Below, piece by piece: positions 5,934-10,200 of a DNA stretch of 10,200 bases. The position numbers and the translations under genes are program-made. Source of the DNA: an uncultured Bacilli bacterium (lineage in GTDB: Bacteria > Bacillota_I > Bacilli_A > RF39 > UBA660). Where the stretch lies: contig CALVSV010000083.1 in the NCBI GenBank assembly GCA_944359595.1, positions 1-10,200 on the forward strand. The letters are read 5' to 3'. Numbering within the stretch: position 1 is the first letter of the stretch; each line of letters begins with the position of its first letter. The notes under the pieces were generated by a model. The model had not been told where the DNA came from and did not search any database. It was given only the letters and a program-made list of their open reading frames with translations.

Positions 5934-6227
5934 ATGAATTCAATAACTGTAAAAGAATTAAATAAGATTTTACAGCCTGGAATATCATTAATAGATATTA
6001 GAACTAATACAAAATATAATTTAGGACATATACGATATGCAATAAATATATCTAAAAATGAACTTATGTTTAATACTGAAAAATATTTAATAAAAAATAA
6101 AAAATATTATATATATTGTGATAGGGGAACTATAAGTAAAGGATTAGTAAATTATTTAACTATTAAAGGGTTTGATGCAATTAATATTATTGGTGGATAT
6201 GATGCATATAAAATAATAAAAATATAA
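5934..6227 (+). CDS. Single-domain rhodanese-like protein
   Basis: The 97 residues cover one rhodanese fold, the usual size of PspE/YtwF-type proteins. LIDIRTNTKYNLGHIRYAIN (19-38) is the family's D.R....Y..GHI..A.N signature. The active-site loop is YCDRGTIS with catalytic Cys62, and the end IIGGYDAYK is the typical GG...W/Y segment. Such proteins carry sulfur as a cysteine persulfide; the acceptor here is unknown. In the loop the usual Arg at the second-last position (as in CxxGxRS) is Ile67, so activity may be altered. There is no signal peptide. AGGG at 5922-5925 precedes the ATG by eight bases. A perfect terminator overlaps the stop. Confidence 0.88.
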   Translation: MNSITVKELNKILQPGISLIDIRTNTKYNLGHIRYAINISKNELMFNTEKYLIKNKKYYIYCDRGTISKGLVNYLTIKGFDAINIIGGYDAYKIIKI

Positions 6228-6249
6228 AGAGAAGAATCTTTATATTTTT
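6218..6249 (+). terminator. Terminator after the rhodanese gene
   Basis: A perfect 13-bp stem (6218-6230 with 6237-6249) and six-base loop GAAGAA, A-rich on one side and T-rich on the other, so it could act in both directions. It separates the PH/rhodanese pair from the amidase gene. Confidence 0.8.
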
Positions 6250-6258
6250 ATTATTTTA

Positions 6259-6267
6259 TGTTATATT
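6259..6267 (+). promoter_or_regulatory. Extended -10 element of the amidase gene
   Basis: TGTTATATT, a TGn-extended -10, lies 23 bases before the start codon. No good -35 box is visible at the right distance. Confidence 0.45.
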
Positions 6268-6290
6268 AGTGCTAATGGGAGGATTACTTA

Positions 6291-7658
6291 GTGAAAAGAT
6301 GTAGATATAGAATAGGTAGAATAATTTTTTGTATTTTATTATTAGTAGTAATAGTTGTTGGAGTTATATTATTTATTAATCGTGATAAAACTAGTAAAGA
6401 AGATTTAAATATTAAAAATATTATAGATAGTATGCAAAAAGAAGAAGCTAAACTTGATAAAGTTAGAATATATGGTACACACCTTAATTTTAGTGGGGAA
6501 TTAAATAAAAGAATATATTTAGATAATGTTGATGATGCAAAAATTATATTTAAAAATATAAATGACGGGAAAGATATTAAAGTAGATATAGAATATGATG
6601 TTAATAGAGAAGGGCACCTTACATTTTATACTAGCGACAAAATAAATGAGGGTATTGACCTAGAAGGATTATCTATTGGTAATTATATTATTACGTTAAA
6701 ATTGTCTGAAAAAAATTATAATACTAATAAAAATGATATTAATTATTATAAAATTATTAATGATGATGATACTAAAAAGTTTACATATTATACAATTACT
6801 AAAAATGATAAAAATAATAAAATAACTATAAATAATTATAACAAAAATATACAAGAGAAAAAATATTCATATATGAAAGTAGATATAGAAGATACAAAAT
6901 TACCTAGTAATGTATATGATATTACAATAGATCCTGGACATGGAGGTTTAGATGGAGGTGCCGTTGTTGATGGGTATAGTGAAAAAGATATAACATTAGA
7001 ATATGGTTTATTATTAAAAGAAAAATTAGAAGAATTAGGTTTAAAAGTAAAATTAACAAGAGATGGTACAAACGAAGAAGAGTTAGACATATATGATATG
7101 TATGGAGACAATGGAAGAGCAGTAATTCCTAATAAAGTAAAATCTAAATATGCTTTCTCAATACATTTAAATAGTGCAGAATACGATTTAAATACTGGTG
7201 GGGTAGAAATATATGTTCCAAACAATACTAACGTTGATTTGGCTCGTTTGCTAGTTCAAAATATAGTTGAATGTGCAAATACAAATTATTCTCCATCATC
7301 AGCATATAAAATTGAAGATGGATTATATTTAAGAACATTTAGTTATTATGATATAGAAGCATCTAATGAACAAGCGAGAAAAGATGGTTATGAACCATAT
7401 GATCTAACAACAGATACTACATATTATTTCTTTATAAGAGAAACAGGAGGATTAAATACTAATGCATATGTAGATGGAAGAAATCCATTATATGAAAAAA
7501 ACAAATATTATAATTCTCCTATAGGAGTTGAATCATATTTAGTTGAATTAGGATTTATGGTATCAGATAGTGATTTAAATAATATTATTAACAATAAAGA
7601 TGGATATGTTGATGCTTTTGTAAAAACAATGGAAGAATACTTAAATAAATATGAATAA
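6291..7658 (+). CDS. Membrane-anchored N-acetylmuramoyl-L-alanine amidase (Amidase_3)
   Basis: Zinc hydrolase that cuts the bond between N-acetylmuramic acid and L-alanine in peptidoglycan. The 455 residues begin with a short basic tip and one membrane helix (about 9-29) with no clear cleavage site, so it is probably anchored, facing outward. Residues 50-200 form an unrecognised beta-rich, Asn/Lys-rich domain. The catalytic domain runs from about 208: His217 (DPGHGG), Glu231 (YSEKD) and His292 (SIHLNS) bind zinc, and Glu419 (VELGFM) is catalytic. About 127 residues separate His292 and Glu419, longer than usual, implying an insertion at roughly 330-408. The GTG start follows GGGAGG (6277-6282). 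Proximity to coat genes hints at a cell-wall role in sporulation, but it has no visible sporulation promoter. Confidence 0.92.
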   Translation: MKRCRYRIGRIIFCILLLVVIVVGVILFINRDKTSKEDLNIKNIIDSMQKEEAKLDKVRIYGTHLNFSGELNKRIYLDNVDDAKIIFKNINDGKDIKVDIEYDVNREGHLTFYTSDKINEGIDLEGLSIGNYIITLKLSEKNYNTNKNDINYYKIINDDDTKKFTYYTITKNDKNNKITINNYNKNIQEKKYSYMKVDIEDTKLPSNVYDITIDPGHGGLDGGAVVDGYSEKDITLEYGLLLKEKLEELGLKVKLTRDGTNEEELDIYDMYGDNGRAVIPNKVKSKYAFSIHLNSAEYDLNTGGVEIYVPNNTNVDLARLLVQNIVECANTNYSPSSAYKIEDGLYLRTFSYYDIEASNEQARKDGYEPYDLTTDTTYYFFIRETGGLNTNAYVDGRNPLYEKNKYYNSPIGVESYLVELGFMVSDSDLNNIINNKDGYVDAFVKTMEEYLNKYE

Positions 7659-7685
7659 AATAAGATTTAATATCTTATTTTTTTA
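7657..7685 (+). terminator. Amidase terminator
   Basis: AAAATAAGAT (7657-7666) pairs with ATCTTATTTT (7672-7681) around a five-base loop, with a T run continuing to 7684. It overlaps the amidase stop codon. Confidence 0.8.
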
Positions 7686-7687
7686 GG

Positions 7688-7715
7688 CACTTTTTTTACT
7701 TTAAAGCATACATTA
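7688..7715 (+). promoter_or_regulatory. Sporulation (SigK/SigE-type) promoter of cotE
   Basis: CATACATTA at 7707-7715 fits the SigK -10 pattern CATAnnnTA at every fixed position, and its first eight bases closely match the SigE -10 (CATACA.T). CAC at 7688-7690 is a fitting SigK -35 (AC core), 16 bases upstream. In Bacillus subtilis cotE is read from both SigE and SigK promoters, so the match is what one would expect. Confidence 0.65.
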
Positions 7716-7734
7716 AAATAGAGGAGGGATGATT

Positions 7735-8268
7735 ATGGCAGCTTATAAAGAAATTGTAACTAAGGCCATAATTGGTAAAGGTAAAAAGTATTTTAAAAAT
7801 AATTATACATTAACACCGGAAAATATTCCATCAACTATATTAGGGTGTTGGATCATAAATCATCAATACAAAGGATTTAAAAGTAATGGTAAAATTGTTA
7901 TCGAGGGTAGTTATGATGTAAATATTTGGTATTCTTATGATGATAACAGTAAAACAGGAGTAGTTACAAAAAAATTAGAATATTCTGAAATTGTAAGCGT
8001 AAGAAAAAGAACTGATACAAATTCATCTGATGATACAAGTATTATTGTTAGAAGTTTAAAACAACCGACATGTACTAATGTAGATATTAAAGATAATGAA
8101 ATATATTTTACTGTTGAAAAAGAATTAGGTATAGAAATAATAGGAGATACTAAAATGAAAATTGCAGTTGAAGATGATGAAGAACCATGGGAAGTAATTG
8201 ATGATGAAGTTAACGAAAATACTTTAAAAGAAATTGATGAGCAAGTAGATGAAAAGTTTATTGATTAA
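7735..8268 (+). CDS. cotE: Outer spore coat morphogenetic protein CotE
   Basis: CotE organises the outer coat around the forespore in the mother cell. At 177 residues the length is close to the B. subtilis protein (181), and family landmarks run throughout: YKEIVTKAIIGKGKK (4-18), PSTILGCWIINHQYKG (about 32-47), EGSYDVNIWYSYDDNSKTGV (57-76), SIIVRSLKQPTC with the conserved QPTC, ELGIEIIGDTK, and an acidic tail beginning EDDEEPWE. That acidic end is typical of CotE and is linked to partner binding. The GGAGGG at 7723-7728 abuts an ATG at 7729, which is too close to be used; the second ATG at 7735 is six bases away and is the likely start. It has its own sporulation-type promoter and converges with spoIVA. 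Confidence 0.95.
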   Translation: MAAYKEIVTKAIIGKGKKYFKNNYTLTPENIPSTILGCWIINHQYKGFKSNGKIVIEGSYDVNIWYSYDDNSKTGVVTKKLEYSEIVSVRKRTDTNSSDDTSIIVRSLKQPTCTNVDIKDNEIYFTVEKELGIEIIGDTKMKIAVEDDEEPWEVIDDEVNENTLKEIDEQVDEKFID

Positions 8269-8292
8269 TACTACTCATCTTTTTAATTATAA

Positions 8293-8321
8293 AAAAACTA
8301 GCATCAGCTAGTTTTTATAAA
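8293..8321. terminator. Shared terminator between cotE and spoIVA
   Basis: AAAAACTAGC (8293-8302) and GCTAGTTTTT (8307-8316) form a perfect 10-bp stem with loop ATCA. T runs follow on both strands, so it can stop both convergent genes. The spoIVA stop codon (8315-8317) lies within it. Confidence 0.85.
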
Positions 8322-9790
8322 ACTATAGCGATCATATTATTAGATCCTTTATTTATTATTTTAGTTAGTGTATTTTGTAATTTATATCTAATATTATCTG
8401 GCATCATAGATAATTTAGCTTGTATTCCTTCTTTTACTATTACATCTAAACTTCTACCAAATATTTCACTTTTCCATATATTTTCCGGATTTGTTTCAGT
8501 GTCTTTAGTTAAACAATTAATAAGTTCCTTACTTTGTAATTCACTACCAATAATAGGTTCAAATGTTGACTCTACAGCTACTCTAATCATATGAATTGAT
8601 GGCGCTACAGCTTTTAATTTTACACCATAACGAGTTCCTTGTTTGATTATCTCAGGGGTATCTAACTTCATATCTTTAAGAGATGGTGAAGCTATACCAT
8701 AACCACTTTGCTTAACTTGTTTTAAAGCAGATTTTATTTGATCATATTCAATCTTAGCTTCATTATAATCTTGAAACAACTTTAATAATTGGGCTTTATT
8801 TTCAATTGTTACACCAATACTTTCTTTTAATATTTTATCAAACAAATTGTTAGGAGCATGTAAATTTATTGTTACTTCACCAGTTGAAGTATCAACATCT
8901 GATAAATATGCTTTATCGATATATTCTAGATTTTTAAATGTGTCAGTTATTTTATCAACATCTCTTAATTTATCGATTTCATTAATACTTTCTTTTATCT
9001 TTTCAATAAAATATTTTTTTAACCAATTATCAGGATTTAATATAGCGATCCATTCTGGAATATTAACTTTAACTTCTAATACTGGAAATTCATATAGAGC
9101 TTCACGTAATATTTCTACTACATCTTTTTCACTCATAATATCTACATTCATAGGTATTACTGGTACATTATATTCATCTTTTAAGTTTTGTGCTAATTTA
9201 AGTGTTTCTGGTAACATTGGATGTATAGAATTTAATATAATTATATGTGGTTTATTAATGTTTTTTAGTTCTTCTAAAACTTCTTTTTCTGCATTAACAT
9301 AATCACTTCTAGATAGTTCGCCAAAACTTCCATCAGTAGTTATTACTATTCCAATAGATGAATGATCTTTAATAACTTTTTCTGTTCCTATTTGCGCTGC
9401 TTCAACAAATGGTATTGCTTCATCATACCATGGCGTCTTAACCATTCTAGGGCCATTTTCATCTTCATAACCTATAGCGTTTTTGACTATATATCCAACA
9501 CAATCTATAAGTCTTACATTAATACTATAATCATCAATATTAATCTTTACTGCATTATTTGGAACAAATTTAGGTTCTGTAGTCATAATTTGTTTACCCG
9601 CAGCAGATTGTGGCATTTCATCTATTATACGTTTTTTTTCATATTCATCATTCATAAATGGTAGGACTAAATTTTCCATAAATTTTTTTATAAACGTTGA
9701 CTTTCCTGTTCTAACAGCACCAACAACCCCTAAATATATGTCGCCATTACCTCGTTCAGCTATACTTTTAATAATTTCATTTTTATTCAT
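8315..9790 (-). CDS. spoIVA: Stage IV sporulation protein A (SpoIVA), coat basement-layer ATPase
   Basis: SpoIVA polymerises on the outer forespore membrane, driven by ATP hydrolysis, to form the platform on which the coat is built. The 491 residues equal the usual length (492 in B. subtilis). The N-terminal TRAFAC-type ATPase domain has Walker A GAVRTGKST (24-32, Lys30), the sensor threonines Thr70/Thr71 in IMTTEPKFVP, and Walker B LIDCVGY (94-100, Asp96). The middle and C-terminal domains follow the family pattern, and the protein ends NNMIAIVL, the hydrophobic tail used for polymerisation and anchoring. The ATG at 9790 is preceded by a modest GTAGGT with six-base spacing. No SpoVM, its membrane partner, is seen in the window. 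Convergent with cotE, which acts in the same coat assembly. Confidence 0.97.
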   Translation of the reverse strand: MNKNEIIKSIAERGNGDIYLGVVGAVRTGKSTFIKKFMENLVLPFMNDEYEKKRIIDEMPQSAAGKQIMTTEPKFVPNNAVKINIDDYSINVRLIDCVGYIVKNAIGYEDENGPRMVKTPWYDEAIPFVEAAQIGTEKVIKDHSSIGIVITTDGSFGELSRSDYVNAEKEVLEELKNINKPHIIILNSIHPMLPETLKLAQNLKDEYNVPVIPMNVDIMSEKDVVEILREALYEFPVLEVKVNIPEWIAILNPDNWLKKYFIEKIKESINEIDKLRDVDKITDTFKNLEYIDKAYLSDVDTSTGEVTINLHAPNNLFDKILKESIGVTIENKAQLLKLFQDYNEAKIEYDQIKSALKQVKQSGYGIASPSLKDMKLDTPEIIKQGTRYGVKLKAVAPSIHMIRVAVESTFEPIIGSELQSKELINCLTKDTETNPENIWKSEIFGRSLDVIVKEGIQAKLSMMPDNIRYKLQNTLTKIINKGSNNMIAIVL

Positions 9791-9820
9791 TTAATTACCT
9801 ACTTTCTAATAAGTCATTAA

Positions 9821-9828
9821 ATAATATG
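9821..9828 (-). promoter_or_regulatory. Possible SigE -10 element of spoIVA
   Basis: On the minus strand CATATTAT matches the SigE -10 pattern CATACA.T at 6 of 8 positions, about 30 bases before the start codon. No clear SigE -35 is seen. spoIVA is SigE-dependent in B. subtilis, so a SigE promoter is expected in this gap. Confidence 0.35.
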
Positions 9829-9887
9829 TATTTATATATTAATTAGAACATAAAGTATTGAATTTATATAAATTTATCTAGAGATAA

Positions 9888-10200
9888 TCAATTGTTCCAT
9901 TTATATTTTGTATATCTTCCACCAGAGATTTTAACAATTTTATCTTCTTTAAGCAATTTATTTAATGTTCTTTCAATTGTAGTTTCACTTAAATTAGGAC
10001 ATTTATTTATTATAAATGCTTTATTTATTGGAACAATATTCTCTTTAAATATATCTATAATTCTATCATAAGCAGTTGTTTTTTTTCTTTCAAAAATATT
10101 TATTCTAGAATCAAATTCTTTATAAGCATTCAATATTATTCCTAAATAATACTCTACAAAATATGAATAATCATTTTCGTTATTATGCCAATTTGTAGAA
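9888..10200 (-). CDS. Fic-family protein, C-terminal part (runs off the window)
   Basis: On the minus strand the frame is open to the window edge, giving 103 residues before TGA. The first part, STNWHNNENDYSYFVEYYLG followed by IILNAYKEF, resembles the last helices of the Fic domain in Fic/DUF4172-type proteins. The rest is a winged helix-turn-helix: helix (YDRIIDIFKEN), helix (NKAFIINKC), recognition helix (SETTIERTLNKLLKEDK), wing (IVKISGGRYTKYKW). Full-length relatives transfer AMP to proteins through HPFxxGNGR, which must lie outside the window. An isolated start (TTG at 10133) would give an 81-residue winged-helix protein, but the protein-like residues upstream and the lack of a ribosome-binding site argue against it. 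Lies 97 bases upstream of spoIVA, in the same direction, with no clear terminator between. Confidence 0.8.
   Translation of the reverse strand, partial: STNWHNNENDYSYFVEYYLGIILNAYKEFDSRINIFERKKTTAYDRIIDIFKENIVPINKAFIINKCPNLSETTIERTLNKLLKEDKIVKISGGRYTKYKWNN

Noticed and set aside
7729..7734. First ATG of the cotE frame as the start codon
   Set aside because: It directly abuts the GGAGGG ribosome-binding site. The ATG at 7735 has correct spacing and gives the family-like N-terminus.
8847..9302. 151-codon open frame on the plus strand inside spoIVA
   Set aside because: It is the complement of a clearly conserved spoIVA coding region with low-complexity Ser/Ile/Leu composition.
1..10200. CRISPR array or tandem repeats
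   Set aside because: I found no regularly spaced repeats. The recurring AT-rich words are explained by base composition.

Overview
The window is very AT-rich chromosomal DNA (roughly a quarter G+C by eye) from an endospore-forming member of the Bacillota. A gene for SpoIVA and one for a CotE-like outer coat protein make the sporulating lifestyle clear. CotE together with the extreme AT bias and the standard use of TGA as a stop points to the class Bacilli, perhaps an uncultured gut lineage near Erysipelotrichales/RF39. That placement is inference.

Layout. Bases 1-516: the end of an unrecognised gene, possibly cut by the window edge, with a strong terminator. Bases 536-3432: two translation genes, prolyl-tRNA synthetase (proS) and the CCA-adding enzyme (cca), each with its own promoter; the cca promoter is embedded in the proS terminator. 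Bases 3433-5285: an accessory island. Its core is a DUF1016/YhcG-type PD-(D/E)XK nuclease gene. It is enclosed by a long inverted repeat (about 165-175 bp arms, with outer 114/115 bp identical except for one inserted base), and the right arm abuts a tRNA-Lys(CUU) gene on the minus strand. The unit also holds a GC-rich palindrome just upstream of the nuclease gene, a two-way terminator, and the start-less 3' end of another gene stopping at the repeat edge.

Bases 5376-7685: a tRNA-Lys promoter and, divergently, three plus-strand genes: a small bacterial PH-domain protein, a single-domain rhodanese and a membrane-anchored zinc amidase. Bases 7688-9828: two spore-coat genes, cotE (plus, with a SigE/SigK-like promoter) and spoIVA (minus), convergent on a shared terminator. 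SpoIVA forms the ATP-driven basement layer on the forespore, and CotE organises the outer coat on top of it, so they act in one assembly. Bases 9888-10200: the C-terminal end of a Fic-family protein with a winged-helix tail, running off the window.

The housekeeping and sporulation genes look ordinary. The inverted-repeat-bounded nuclease unit is the part that may be a previously undescribed mobile or defence cassette.
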